DNA from: DASQJL01 sp036380835
GTDB lineage: Bacteria > Eisenbacteria > RBG-16-71-46 > SZUA-252
Length of the DNA: 64,000 nt
Direction: 5' to 3'
NCBI GenBank assembly: GCA_036380835.1
Contig: DASVDZ010000047.1
Span: forward strand, 1 to 64,000
Made by a program: the position numbers and the translations under genes. Positions 14,407-24,667 of the stretch are shown here, piece after piece. Under the pieces are notes generated by a model, which was not told where the DNA came from, searched no databases, and was given only the letters and a program-made list of their open reading frames with translations. How positions within the stretch are numbered: the stretch's first letter is position 1; every line of letters starts with the position of its first letter.

Positions 14407-16764
14407 TTACCGCGCCGGCGCCGCCTCGAGGCGCGCCAGCTCGTCGCGCAGGAGCCGCGCCTGGTTCGGATCGGGCTCGAGCGCCGCGGCCTCCCGCAGC
14501 GCCGCGATCCCGTCCGCCCGACGGTGGAGGAAGTTCACGTAGAGGACCGCGAGATCGCGTCGCGCCGCGGCGCGCTCCGGGATCCCCGCCGGCACCGCTT
14601 CGAACTGCGCGGCCGCCTCGTCGTAGCGACCCATGTCCGCGAGCAGCTGCCCGATGTTGAGGCGGATCCGCGGCTGGCCGGAGAGCGTGAAGGCGGTGCC
14701 CAGCTCGGTGAGCGCCTCCTCGGCGCGATTCAGGTCGTGGAGCGCCATGCCGCGATAGAGGTGCACGATATAGCTCCGGGGCGAGATCCGGATCGCGGCC
14801 GCCGCGGCCGACTCCGCCGGCGCGGCATGGCCCGCGCGCAGCTCCGCGAGCGCGAGCGAGGCGTAGAGCTTCCCCCGCATCGCGGGCGATTCGATCGAGA
14901 GCCCCCGGCGCGCCCATTCGATCGCGCGATCGTCCTGGCCGTCGCGCTCGAAGAGCGCGGAAAGATCGGAGCACCAGAGCCCGAGCCGGTTCACGTGGGA
15001 CGGCGTGGGCATGAGCGCCGTGAAGAGCAGGTCGCGCTCCGCCCGGGTGCTGATCGCCGTGGGGAGCGCGCGCACCTCGATCGTGGGCCCCGACGCCCTC
15101 GCGGAGTCGGAGGACCAGACGAGGCGCGTCTTCTCGCGCAGCCACCGGTAGTACGCGTTCTCGACCGGATAGTCGGTCGAGTCGGCCTCGAAGCGGCTCG
15201 AGATGGCGCTCGACGTCACGATGTACTCGACGCCGTCGAGGAACTCGGGGTGGTAGGCGACCCGCACGAGGTGCGCCTGGGTCGCGAAGAAGGGCCAGAT
15301 CAGGAAGTTCCGCTCCGTCTCGCGAAACACGGGGCCGTAGAGCTCGGTCACGATCGGCGTCCCGACGGGAACGTTCGCGGCCAGCCAACGGCGCGCGATG
15401 TAGCGCGTGTCGGGCCGGCTCAGGATCTCGCGGGTCCGGGCCAGCTCCGGGATCGGCCATCCGGCGGCGAGGGATGCGACGAGCGCGGCCGCGCCGATCG
15501 CGGGCGCTCCCGATCGCATCGCCGCCGGGCCGCGCGCCTTCCACCAATCGAGCCCGCGCGCGAAGGCGAGCCCCGCGGCGACGCAGAGGAAGGGGAGCGC
15601 CGGGAGCACGTAGCGCTCCTGGGCCGCCTTGAGGAGCCCGTTCACCCCGACGATCACGATCGCCGCGATCGCCACCGTGCGCCCGGCGGGCCCGCGCCGC
15701 CAGAGGAGCGCCGTTCCGGCGAGCGCGAGGAGGTAGGCGGGCCACCCCAGCCCGTGCGGCAGGGTCGAGACGAGATAGGTGGGGAGCGAGATCGGGAACG
15801 TGGTCTGTCCGACCCACGGCGAGAAGAGGCTGTTCCGTTGCGCGACGAGATCGCGCACCGTCGTCCGCACGTCGAGGAAGGTGTAGGGCGTCGCGGCGAA
15901 GAGCGCGATCGCCGCGGCCAGGACCGCGAGCCAGAAGGCGCGGTTCCGGACTCCCCGCGGGTGCGCCGTGAGGAGCGGCAGCCCCAGGACGAGCGGGACG
16001 TACTTGCACGCGCCCGCGAGGCCGATCATCGCGCCCGCCAGGATCGAGTCGCGGGTCGTCCCCCGCCCTTCGGCGATCCGGATCATCGGGAAGGCGGCCA
16101 GGAGGACGAAGAGGAGCGCGAGCAGGTTCGGATCGCTCACGTGCTGCGACGTCAGGATGTGCGGCGGATTCGCGGCGAGGAGGAGCGCCGCGCCGAGGCC
16201 GACGAGGCGCCCCGCGATCGAGGCCCCCAGGAAATACGTGAGCGCGACCGTGACGACGCCCACCGCCGCGCCGACCACGCGGGCGAAGAGGAAGAGCTCG
16301 CGCGCTCCGGATCCGAGCTGCACGTCCGCCGCGAATTCGCCCGAGCCCGTCCCGGGGTGGCGGATCGAGTAGTAGACGTGGTAGGTCCACTGGAGCCCGA
16401 GCGTCGCGTAGAACGAGAGCGCCGGCCAGCCGCTCGTGCGCGGGTTCAGGTCGAGCGGCTTCGTGCCGCCGGCCCAGAGGTTCCACGCGCGGCCCATCGT
16501 GGTCCGGTCGGTCTCCTCGACGGCCGTGTCTTCGAGCACGTTGATCCCGACCGAGGGATCGGGGAGCCGGTCGGTGATCCCCCAGAGGCGGAGGAGCGCG
16601 GCGACGCAGACGATCGCCACGAGGAGACGGTCGGCGTGGCGAAGCGGCGCGAGAAGCCCCCCGCGGGCGTGGTGATCTTCGGAGCGGGCCGCTCCGGCTC
16701 GCCGTGGCGGCGCGGAGGATCGGCCCTGACCGGGTCGCTTGGACTTGCGGCGGGATCGTGACAT
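14407..16764 (-). CDS. GT39/PMT-type membrane glycosyltransferase with C-terminal TPRs
   Basis: About 785 residues. A basic N-terminus precedes the first membrane helix (LLVAIVCVAALLRLWGI). About ten further helices follow, with a lumenal loop holding acidic residues (LEDTAVEETDR) and a conserved GWPALSFYATL. This is the PMT_2 layout of polyprenyl-phosphate-sugar transferases. From about residue 590 there are TPR-type repeats (AIEWARRGLSIES, AEEALTELGTAF, YDEAAAQFEAVP). It probably glycosylates envelope lipids or proteins. An upstream extension to 16902 would cover the CIRCE element, so the ATG at 16764 is preferred. No clear Shine-Dalgarno. Confidence 0.75.
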   Translation of the reverse strand: MSRSRRKSKRPGQGRSSAPPRRAGAARSEDHHARGGLLAPLRHADRLLVAIVCVAALLRLWGITDRLPDPSVGINVLEDTAVEETDRTTMGRAWNLWAGGTKPLDLNPRTSGWPALSFYATLGLQWTYHVYYSIRHPGTGSGEFAADVQLGSGARELFLFARVVGAAVGVVTVALTYFLGASIAGRLVGLGAALLLAANPPHILTSQHVSDPNLLALLFVLLAAFPMIRIAEGRGTTRDSILAGAMIGLAGACKYVPLVLGLPLLTAHPRGVRNRAFWLAVLAAAIALFAATPYTFLDVRTTVRDLVAQRNSLFSPWVGQTTFPISLPTYLVSTLPHGLGWPAYLLALAGTALLWRRGPAGRTVAIAAIVIVGVNGLLKAAQERYVLPALPFLCVAAGLAFARGLDWWKARGPAAMRSGAPAIGAAALVASLAAGWPIPELARTREILSRPDTRYIARRWLAANVPVGTPIVTELYGPVFRETERNFLIWPFFATQAHLVRVAYHPEFLDGVEYIVTSSAISSRFEADSTDYPVENAYYRWLREKTRLVWSSDSARASGPTIEVRALPTAISTRAERDLLFTALMPTPSHVNRLGLWCSDLSALFERDGQDDRAIEWARRGLSIESPAMRGKLYASLALAELRAGHAAPAESAAAAAIRISPRSYIVHLYRGMALHDLNRAEEALTELGTAFTLSGQPRIRLNIGQLLADMGRYDEAAAQFEAVPAGIPERAAARRDLAVLYVNFLHRRADGIAALREAAALEPDPNQARLLRDELARLEAAPAR

Positions 16765-17081
16765 GGGAGGGCCGAAGCCCGCGTGGAGTATAGGGATCGC
16801 CGTCGCCCGGCGGCAATCGCGGCGGCCCGCCCTCTGCCGTTTGGACAACGGCGTCATGACGGGCCCAGCCGGAGACGAGCACTCGCCTCTGGTGAGTGCC
16901 AATTTTAACTAACGAAACTACAACACCTTAGATGCCCAGACGAGTTCCCCTCTCACCCGCCGGCACGCCGATTGCGTTATGATCCCCTCGTGACCCGGGC
17001 GGGACGTCGGGTCCTTGCCCATTTGTCACCAGCCGCACCATCACCGAATCGCCGTCAACCGATGAGAAGGAGTCTCAAGAC
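16765..17081. other. groES upstream region
   Basis: This 317 bp divergent region separates the glycosyltransferase from groES. It holds the CIRCE element (16876-16902). Past CIRCE is a possible TTAACT (16905-16910), 17 bp, TTAGAT (16928-16933) promoter, and further on a lone TATGAT at 16978-16983. AAGGAG at 17066-17071 is the groES ribosome-binding site. No coding sequence seen. Confidence 0.5.
16876..16902 (+). promoter_or_regulatory. CIRCE element (HrcA operator) of groESL
   Basis: CGAGCACTC (16876-16884), nine bases, then GAGTGCCAA (16894-16902). The consensus is TTAGCACTC-N9-GAGTGCTAA; here 7 of 9 and 8 of 9 arm bases match, the inner GCACTC/GAGTGC arms are perfect and the spacer is exactly nine. 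CIRCE is bound by the heat-shock repressor HrcA. It lies about 180 bp upstream of the groES ATG, just before a weak TTAACT-17-TTAGAT promoter candidate. It implies an hrcA gene elsewhere in the genome. Confidence 0.85.
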
Positions 17082-17369
17082 ATGAACGTGAAGCCGCTTG
17101 CGGATCGGATCCTCGTCCGCCGTCTCGATGAGCCGGAAGTGAAGCGCGGTGGAATCATCATCCCGGACACCGCCAAGGAAAAGCCGCAGCAGGGCGAGGT
17201 CGTCGCCGTCGGCCCCGGCCGCCTGAACGACGAGGGGAAGCGCATCAGCCCCGAGGTCAAGAAGGGCGACAAGATCCTGATGGGCAAGTATTCGGGCACC
17301 GAGGTCAAGATCGACGGCACCGACTACATCATCATGCGCGAGGAAGAAGTTCTCGCCATCGTCGGCTAA
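17082..17369 (+). CDS. groES: co-chaperonin GroES
   Basis: The 95-residue protein begins VKPLADRILVRRLD and contains the mobile loop that contacts GroEL (EVKRGGIIIPDTAKEKPQQG), then VVAVGPGRLND, KKGDKILMGKYSGTE and the terminal REEEVLAIVG. Length and sequence are standard. It caps the GroEL folding chamber in the cytoplasm. AAGGAG precedes the ATG. The CIRCE element upstream indicates HrcA control, and groL follows after 44 bp. Confidence 0.98.
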   Translation: MNVKPLADRILVRRLDEPEVKRGGIIIPDTAKEKPQQGEVVAVGPGRLNDEGKRISPEVKKGDKILMGKYSGTEVKIDGTDYIIMREEEVLAIVG

Positions 17370-17413
17370 GCGAAGGACGCGACAGGACATTCTGAGACAA
17401 GGAGTGAACAAGA

Positions 17414-19048
<1,635 letters not shown>

Positions 19049-19107
19049 TCGTCGCGTCGCCAGGGCGCCGCGCCCTAAGCGGCGGCCCCAGGAGGTTGAA
19101 CATAGAT

Positions 19108-19137
19108 CGGGGGCGGGATCGTCAGATCCCGCCCCCG
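19108..19137 (+). terminator. GC-rich hairpin terminator after groL
   Basis: A perfect 13 bp inverted repeat (19108-19120 and 19125-19137) encloses a GTCA tetraloop; the stem is CGGGGGCGGGATC with its complement. It starts 59 bp after the groL stop. There is no T-run after it, so it is of the L-shaped type, which is common in GC-rich genomes. It would also insulate the convergent YceI operon. Confidence 0.75.
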
Positions 19138-19200
19138 TCGTAGTTCCCGGCTGCCGGCGACCCGGGCCCGGCGCCCCGAAGGCCCGCGTCGAACCGGCGG

Positions 19201-19866
19201 CTAGGGCGCGGACGTGGCGGCCTGCGTCGCGGCCGGCGTCGCCGCCGTCGCGGCGACCTGAGTGGCGACGCCGCTCACCCGGACCTCCTGCGTCTCGGCG
19301 AGCTTGAGGAAGAGGAACTGCGGGCGGCTGATCTGGTAGTCGGCCAGCGTGACCGGGAAGGTGGTCCGGAACGCGATCGTCGCGCCGCTCTTGCCGCCCG
19401 GGGTGTAGGTCGCCTCGGCGTTGATGCGGATCCGCCGGCTGACGCCGTGCAGGGTGAACGTGCCCGCGACGTCGAACGTCGACGGCTTTCCGGGCTCGAG
19501 CTTCCCGCCTCCGGCCGGGCCGAGCACGGTGGCCCCGTCGAAGATCGCCTTGGGATACTTCGCCGTCTCCAGGTGATTCTCGCGCATGTGCTGGTTGCGC
19601 TTCGCGATTCCGGTGTCGAGGCTCGCCATGTCGACCTCGAGGTGAACCGCGAACGAATCGCCCAAGGCGGAGGGATCCAGGGTCAGCCGTCCCTCCAGGC
19701 GGTTCGTCTTACCCTCGAACGATTCGATCGAGGCCCTGGAGGTGAAGACCACCTTGTTGGCGCCGCCCGGCTTGACCGCGAATTCGGCGCCGAAGGCGCC
19801 CCTCCCGGGCGCGACCAGGGCCGCGGCCAGTGCCACCATCGTCATCACCGCGAGCCGTGACTTCAT
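19201..19866 (-). CDS. YceI-family periplasmic protein
   Basis: 221 residues: a signal peptide (cleaved near AFGAE, residue 27), then the YceI lipocalin-like barrel. FTSRASIESFEGKTNRLEG is the opening; VHLEVDMASLDTGIAKRNQHMREN, TAKYPKAIFDGA and FDVAGTFTLHGVSR are family hallmarks. YceI proteins bind polyisoprenoid or amide lipids in the periplasm. The C-terminus is an unusual Ala/Thr/Pro-rich tail. GGGGAGGAG precedes the ATG. It is the last gene of an operon with the two haem-motif proteins upstream, which suggests a shared respiratory or lipid-quinone context. Confidence 0.88.
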   Translation of the reverse strand: MKSRLAVMTMVALAAALVAPGRGAFGAEFAVKPGGANKVVFTSRASIESFEGKTNRLEGRLTLDPSALGDSFAVHLEVDMASLDTGIAKRNQHMRENHLETAKYPKAIFDGATVLGPAGGGKLEPGKPSTFDVAGTFTLHGVSRRIRINAEATYTPGGKSGATIAFRTTFPVTLADYQISRPQFLFLKLAETQEVRVSGVATQVAATAATPAATQAATSAP

Positions 19867-19900
19867 GAAGGAACTCCTCCCCTCGAATCGTTCCGCGTCG

Positions 19901-21034
19901 TCAGCGGAACAGGTGCAGTTGAACCAGGGTCTCCGTCGCGTCGTCTCCCGAGTAGGAGACCCCGTCGTCGTACGTCGTCCGCCTCACGTCCGCCTCGATC
20001 ACGAGGTAGGGGTAGGGCATGACGTAGACGCCCCCGCCCCATCGCGACTTCGCGCCCGAGCCCAGATGCCGGTCCGGATCGAAGAAGTCGTACGTCGCCC
20101 TGACCTCGAGACCCTGCCGGATCACGCAGCTCAGCTCGTGCGATGTCGCCAGGGCCTGCGTCGTGGGTCCGCCCGCGGGCCGCCGCTCCACGACGTCGGT
20201 CTCTCCGAGCCACGTGAACGTCCTCCAGGTGAGGTAGCCGTAGCCGCCCCAGGTGTCGTAGTCGCTCGCGTCGGCGGGCCGGTGATATCCCGAGACCCCC
20301 AGCGCGAGCCCGAAGGGACCGACGTGGCGGCGGGCCATCGCGTTCACGACCCCGGCCACCTTGGTGTCCGTGTCGAGCGTGCTCCCCGGACTCCCGTTCA
20401 CGAGCCCGGCCTGCACGTCGATCGGGCCCCGCTCGAACCCCGCCTCCACTCCCACGTCGCTGTTCCCCGGCGGAGCCAGTCCGAGCTCGTTACGCACGAA
20501 CATCGTGTGATCGTCGAACTTCCAACCGTACGAGGGGACGAATCGCCCCGCCTTCACGTATACGACCGGAAGGATGTATCCGAGACCGAACATCTCGTAC
20601 GTGTCGCTGTGCCCCCGGTCGTAGTAGATGGACGCCCTGGGGTCGAGCTGGAAGTCGAGGTAGAGGTCGCCCTGCATCTGGAAGAAGTTCAGGTGGCCCG
20701 CCGGCAGGCTCGAGCCGACGTACATCTCGCGAAAGTCGGTCCCGACGAGCAGGAACTTGGAGAGCGTCGAGTCGATCTGGTTCAGGAGGGCGGGCGTCTT
20801 GCGATGCCATGCGATCTCGTCGGGGACCAGCCGCTCGCTCGCGTACTCCGTCCTGAGCCCGCCACCGGAGGGATTCACGTGGCAGAGCGCGCACTTCTGC
20901 TCGTAGCGCGCGGCGTAGCGCGGAAGCGCGTCCGCGCGGGGCGCGGCCACGGCGCCCGCGACCGCCATCACGACCCAGACGATTCCCGCGCGCAGCCGCG
21001 CCACGGCGATTGCCGACCCGGTTCCTTCGTTCAT
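19901..21034 (-). CDS. outer-membrane barrel protein with an N-terminal haem-binding CxxCH
   Basis: 377 residues. A signal anchor (about 12-36) is followed by YEQKCALCHVNPSGGG, a single c-type haem motif near residue 48. From about 90 the protein alternates short beta strands with aromatic girdle residues (FQMQGDLYLDFQLDP, FGLGYILPVVYVKAGRF) and ends LVQLHLFR, with a terminal aromatic-Arg tail, as in an outer-membrane barrel. It may be a haem-plugged porin for extracellular electron exchange. Six G bases precede the ATG. The haem-motif lipoprotein lies 13 bp upstream in the same operon. Confidence 0.7.
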   Translation of the reverse strand: MNEGTGSAIAVARLRAGIVWVVMAVAGAVAAPRADALPRYAARYEQKCALCHVNPSGGGLRTEYASERLVPDEIAWHRKTPALLNQIDSTLSKFLLVGTDFREMYVGSSLPAGHLNFFQMQGDLYLDFQLDPRASIYYDRGHSDTYEMFGLGYILPVVYVKAGRFVPSYGWKFDDHTMFVRNELGLAPPGNSDVGVEAGFERGPIDVQAGLVNGSPGSTLDTDTKVAGVVNAMARRHVGPFGLALGVSGYHRPADASDYDTWGGYGYLTWRTFTWLGETDVVERRPAGGPTTQALATSHELSCVIRQGLEVRATYDFFDPDRHLGSGAKSRWGGGVYVMPYPYLVIEADVRRTTYDDGVSYSGDDATETLVQLHLFR

Positions 21035-21047
21035 GGGATACCCCCCG

Positions 21048-22025
21048 CTAGTTCTTGATCGCGCCTTCGAGAATCCACTGCCGGATCTTGTCCAGATCTT
21101 CGGGCGGCACGGTCGACCCGTCGGCGGGCATGTAGCCGATCACGATGTACTGGTAGACCCAGGAATTCGCCGGGTCGAAGGGACGGACGTAGCCGTAGGG
21201 CAGATTCTGCCACTGCGTGACCAGGGAATAGTAGGTGTCGTTGGTCTCCGGGTCCGTGAAATAGGGATGCTGATGGCAGCCGTCCGTGCAGCGCGCGGTG
21301 AGGATCGGCTGGATGTCGTTCGCGAACGAGACGGTCGTTCCCTGGCCCGAGACCGGGACGTCGGGGCAGTCCGGCCCGAGCGCGATCGCGCACGAAGAGC
21401 GCCCGCCCGAGGTCGGGTGGAATGCCACGACGACGTCGATCGAGCCTCCCGCCGGGACCTGCGACGCGCCCCCACCGGTGATCACTTCGAAGTCGCCGCA
21501 CGAGGAGACGACGTCGAGCAGGAGGGGCGCCGTTCCCGCGTTCAGGACCTCGAACGACTGGTTCGATGCGCGCCCCACCGCGACCGGTCCGAACGGAATC
21601 GAATCGACGAGCACGACGCAGCGCGCGCCGGGCGCCTGGAGCGCGCCCGAGCCCGTGATCGCCACCGAGGGGCAGTCCGGCCCCAGGTCGAGCGCGCAGG
21701 GGTAGGCCCCGGCGGCGCCGGGCGTGAATTGGACCACGATCGTGTGGGACGCGCCCGGAGGGATGGAGAACGGGCCGCCGCCCGATTGGATGGCGTACTC
21801 CGCGCACGAGAGCCGGGCGCTCCCAAGGAGGGGCCCGGTGCCCGAATTCGAGATCGTCACGCTGCGCGTCGCGGACTGGCTGACGGCCAGGGTTCCGAAG
21901 TCGAGCAGCGTGGCGGAGAGCTGGCTCTGCGGCCGGGGCTCGAGCGGCGCTCCCAGGTCGGAGCACCCCGCGAGGGGGATCACGACCGTGGCCACGGCCA
22001 ACACGAAGGACAGGCGCCGAATCAT
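21048..22025 (-). CDS. lipoprotein with ASH-type Ig repeats and a C-terminal CxxxCH haem motif
   Basis: 325 residues. The lipobox VVIPLAGC places the lipidated Cys near 21. Two or three Ig-like repeats follow (LDFGTLAVSQSATRSVTISN, then VAVGRASNQSFEVLNAGTAP), the ASH/choice-of-anchor type used outside the cell. Near 250 is TARCTDGCHQH, a CxxxCH haem motif, and the C-terminus (GYMPADGSTVPPEDL, IRQWILEGAI) resembles cytochrome-like tails that follow such motifs. The ATG at 22025 is chosen because GGGGAG sits eight bases upstream; a GTG at 22034 adds three residues. It is the first gene of the operon with the barrel and YceI. Confidence 0.7.
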   Translation of the reverse strand: MIRRLSFVLAVATVVIPLAGCSDLGAPLEPRPQSQLSATLLDFGTLAVSQSATRSVTISNSGTGPLLGSARLSCAEYAIQSGGGPFSIPPGASHTIVVQFTPGAAGAYPCALDLGPDCPSVAITGSGALQAPGARCVVLVDSIPFGPVAVGRASNQSFEVLNAGTAPLLLDVVSSCGDFEVITGGGASQVPAGGSIDVVVAFHPTSGGRSSCAIALGPDCPDVPVSGQGTTVSFANDIQPILTARCTDGCHQHPYFTDPETNDTYYSLVTQWQNLPYGYVRPFDPANSWVYQYIVIGYMPADGSTVPPEDLDKIRQWILEGAIKN

Positions 22026-22118
22026 CGTCCTCACTCCCCAAGTGGAAGGCGGTCAACGGGTTTCTGATGTTCGAGGGATGGCGCCGCCGAGAGCGGCCGC
22101 GCGACCGTACGCGAATCC

Positions 22119-23762
22119 ATGTACGATCCCGCCGCCAAGTTGGGACGCTTGCTCTTGTTCCTTCCCGTTCGGAGACGCCGACCCGTGCGCTCGACCGCCG
22201 CCCTGGAACCCGCGCCCCGCTCCCGGGCGCTTCCCGCCCTGGTCGGGCTCGCCGCCTTCGCGTTCTACCTCCAGCTCACCCCCGCGATCTCGGGATTCGG
22301 CGACGGGCCCGAGTTCACCGTCGTGCTCGCCAAGGCGGGCCTCGCGCATCCGACCGGATACCCCCTCTACACGCTCGCGGGGCATCTCTTCGTCGTCGCG
22401 CTCCACGCGATCGGCGTCCCGTGGGCCTTCGCGGCGAACGCCTGGAGCGGTGCCGGGGCCGCCACGGCGGCGGCGCTCTTCTTCGCGCTCGCCCGCGACC
22501 TCGCCTCCCTCGGGCCGCCCGCGACCGCGAACCGCCGCGCCGGGTCGGTGGCGGGGCTCTTCCTCGCCGCCGTCTTCGCGGTCCATCCCGTGCTCGTCTC
22601 CGAGGCGACGCAGGCCGAGGTGAACGCGTGGAGCGTCGCCTGGACCTGCGCGGCCGGCATCGCCTTTCTCGCGCTCCTCCGGCGCCCGGCGCTCTCGCGG
22701 CGCGGCGGCGCTCTCTGGGGCCTCGTCTGCGGCCTTGGCCTCGCGCACCACCTGCTCTCGGTGTTGGTCCTGGCGCCGCTCACCGCCGGCCTCGCCTGGG
22801 CGGCCGCGCGGCGCGGGGCGCTCCGTCCCGCGCTCGTCGTGACGGCGGCCGCCGCCGGGATCGCGCCGCTCCTCTCCTACGGCTTCGTCGCCTGGCGCGT
22901 CTTCCATCCCGCGCCGGGCCAATGGCCCGACGTGATCCCGACGGCGGCGGGGATCCTCGCCCACGTGACCGGGTCCGTGTACCGCGCCTACCTCGGATTC
23001 TTCGCTCCCGATCGCCACAACGCCGAGATGCTCGCGTGGTGCGTCTATCCGCTCCTCGTTCCGGGAGCCGCGTTCCTCGCCGTCGCGCTCTGGCGCTCGC
23101 GCGACGCGACGCGGCGTCTCGCGTGGGGGAGTCTCCTCGCGGCCATGCTCGCGGCGACCCTCTTCGTCTTCCGATACGGCGTGCCCGACCCCGCGCCCTA
23201 CTTCCTCCCCGCGGTCGCGCTCTGCCTCCTCGGCTTGGCACCGCCCATCGCCGCGCTGGCGGCGGGACTGAACGAGACGCCGGTCGCGGTCCGCTGGATC
23301 GCCGCCCTCCTCGCGGCCGTCGTGGTGGTCTTCTTCGCGGCCGACGGCGTGCGCCAGTCGGCGCGGGAGAAGGCGCAGCTCGCCCGGTTCGACCGCCTCG
23401 TCCGCTCGATGTGGGAGGCCGTGCCTCCCGATTCGGCGATCGTCGTCTACCCGGCCGACCAGCACCGGCGCCTCGTGGAATACCAGGTGCTCCGGGGGGA
23501 GAAGCGGGCGCTCTACGTGACGACTCTGGAGGGGCTCGGCGAGCCGCCCACGCGCGCCGAGATTCGCCGCCGCTTTGGAGTCGATCCGATGGAGGGAGAG
23601 GCGATCCCGGAGGTTCCCGCCGACGCGGCCGCGGCCGGGCGGGTGAAGTCGGAGTTCTTTCTCCGGCTCCTCCGCGACCTGAACGCGCGCGTGCGGGTGC
23701 CGGTGATCGTCTTCGATCCGACGGTGCCGATGGTCGAGGCGCTCAGGAAGCCGGGCGAATAG
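22119..23762 (+). CDS. DUF2723 family membrane protein, probable glycosyltransferase
   Basis: 547 residues with about ten membrane helices. Near residue 65 are SGFGDGPEFTVVLAKAGLAH and PTGYPLY, the DUF2723 signature (DSGEF...HPPGYPLY). The family is in the GT-C superfamily, in which an acidic residue in the first periplasmic loop acts in transfer from polyprenyl-phosphate sugars. The soluble C-terminus (PPDSAIVVYPADQHRR onward) is typical of the family. Its N-terminal 35 residues are Arg-rich and the start may be further in. It overlaps the convergent deacetylase gene by 20 bp. Confidence 0.8.
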   Translation: MYDPAAKLGRLLLFLPVRRRRPVRSTAALEPAPRSRALPALVGLAAFAFYLQLTPAISGFGDGPEFTVVLAKAGLAHPTGYPLYTLAGHLFVVALHAIGVPWAFAANAWSGAGAATAAALFFALARDLASLGPPATANRRAGSVAGLFLAAVFAVHPVLVSEATQAEVNAWSVAWTCAAGIAFLALLRRPALSRRGGALWGLVCGLGLAHHLLSVLVLAPLTAGLAWAAARRGALRPALVVTAAAAGIAPLLSYGFVAWRVFHPAPGQWPDVIPTAAGILAHVTGSVYRAYLGFFAPDRHNAEMLAWCVYPLLVPGAAFLAVALWRSRDATRRLAWGSLLAAMLAATLFVFRYGVPDPAPYFLPAVALCLLGLAPPIAALAAGLNETPVAVRWIAALLAAVVVVFFAADGVRQSAREKAQLARFDRLVRSMWEAVPPDSAIVVYPADQHRRLVEYQVLRGEKRALYVTTLEGLGEPPTRAEIRRRFGVDPMEGEAIPEVPADAAAAGRVKSEFFLRLLRDLNARVRVPVIVFDPTVPMVEALRKPGE

Positions 23763-24657
23763 CTCCGAACGCGGCCTCCACCATGTCGGCCTGGATCGCG
23801 ACGGTGTCGCTCACGTCCACGGCGTAGCCTCCGGCGAGGAAGACCGCGAACGGGACGCCGCGCCGCGCGCACTCCTCGAACACGAGGCGGTCCCGGGCGC
23901 GCAGATCCTCGCGCCTGAGGCGGAGGCGCCCCAGCTGATCGCGCTCGTAGGGATCGGCGCCCCCGACGTACGCCACCAGATCGGGCGCCTGGCGGTCGAG
24001 GATCCGGGGCACCCAGTGCGCGAGCGCCGCGAGGTACGCCGCGCCGTCCGCGCCGGTCTCGAGGCCCACGTCCTGGTCGCTCGGGGGCTTGACCGCCGGG
24101 TAGTTGTCCTCCTCGTGGATCGAGAAGGTGAAGACCGTCGGGTCGTCGCGGAAGATCGCCGCCGTCCCGTTTCCCTGATGGACGTCGACGTCGATCACCG
24201 CGGCGCGGCGGATCGCTCCCGAGGCCTGGAGGTCGCGGATCGCGATCGCGACGTCGTGGAAGACGCAGAAGCCCTCGCCGTGGTCGGGGAAGGCGTGGTG
24301 GAAGCCGCCCGCCAGGTTGATCCCCGCGCCGCGCCTCAGGGCCTCGCGCGACGCCAGGATGCTCCCGCCGGCGCAGAGGAAGGACGCGTCGACGAGCCCC
24401 TTCGAATAGGGAAGCTCGAGCACCGCCTCCTCGAGCGCCGAGAGACGGCCTTGGATCAGCTTCTCGACGTAGGCCCGGTCGTGCACGCGGAGCACCTGTT
24501 CGACCGTGGCCGCGACCGGCGCCAGGATCTCCTCGTCGCGCACGAGCCCGCGACGGACGATCTCGTCCCGGATCATCCGGAACTTCCTCATCGGGAAGAC
24601 GTGGAGGCCGATCTCCGCGAAATAGGCGTCGGCGTGGACGACGGCGGGGGCGTTCAC
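23743..24657 (-). CDS. histone deacetylase-family protein
   Basis: The 304-residue protein with the arginase/deacetylase fold carries GGFHHAFPDHGEGFCVFHD (active-site His pair and tyrosine-channel region), VIDVDVHQGNGT (zinc ligands Asp and His), FSIHEEDNYP, and VAYVGGADPYERDQLG near 225 (the second zinc Asp). It resembles the bacterial class II-like deacetylases that act on acetyl-lysine or acetylated small molecules such as polyamines. The start is a GTG. The membrane protein gene ends 10 bp upstream on the same strand, so the two are likely cotranscribed. Confidence 0.88.
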   Translation of the reverse strand: MNAPAVVHADAYFAEIGLHVFPMRKFRMIRDEIVRRGLVRDEEILAPVAATVEQVLRVHDRAYVEKLIQGRLSALEEAVLELPYSKGLVDASFLCAGGSILASREALRRGAGINLAGGFHHAFPDHGEGFCVFHDVAIAIRDLQASGAIRRAAVIDVDVHQGNGTAAIFRDDPTVFTFSIHEEDNYPAVKPPSDQDVGLETGADGAAYLAALAHWVPRILDRQAPDLVAYVGGADPYERDQLGRLRLRREDLRARDRLVFEECARRGVPFAVFLAGGYAVDVSDTVAIQADMVEAAFGAIRPAS

Positions 24658-24667
24658 GGCGTGCCGC

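Noticed and set aside
14524..16761. 745-residue plus-strand frame opposite the glycosyltransferase
   Set aside because: It reads as Arg/Glu/Asp-rich sequence without domains; the minus strand has membrane helices and TPRs.
16765..16902. N-terminal extension of the glycosyltransferase to 16902
   Set aside because: The extra 46 residues are not family-like and would place coding sequence over the CIRCE element.
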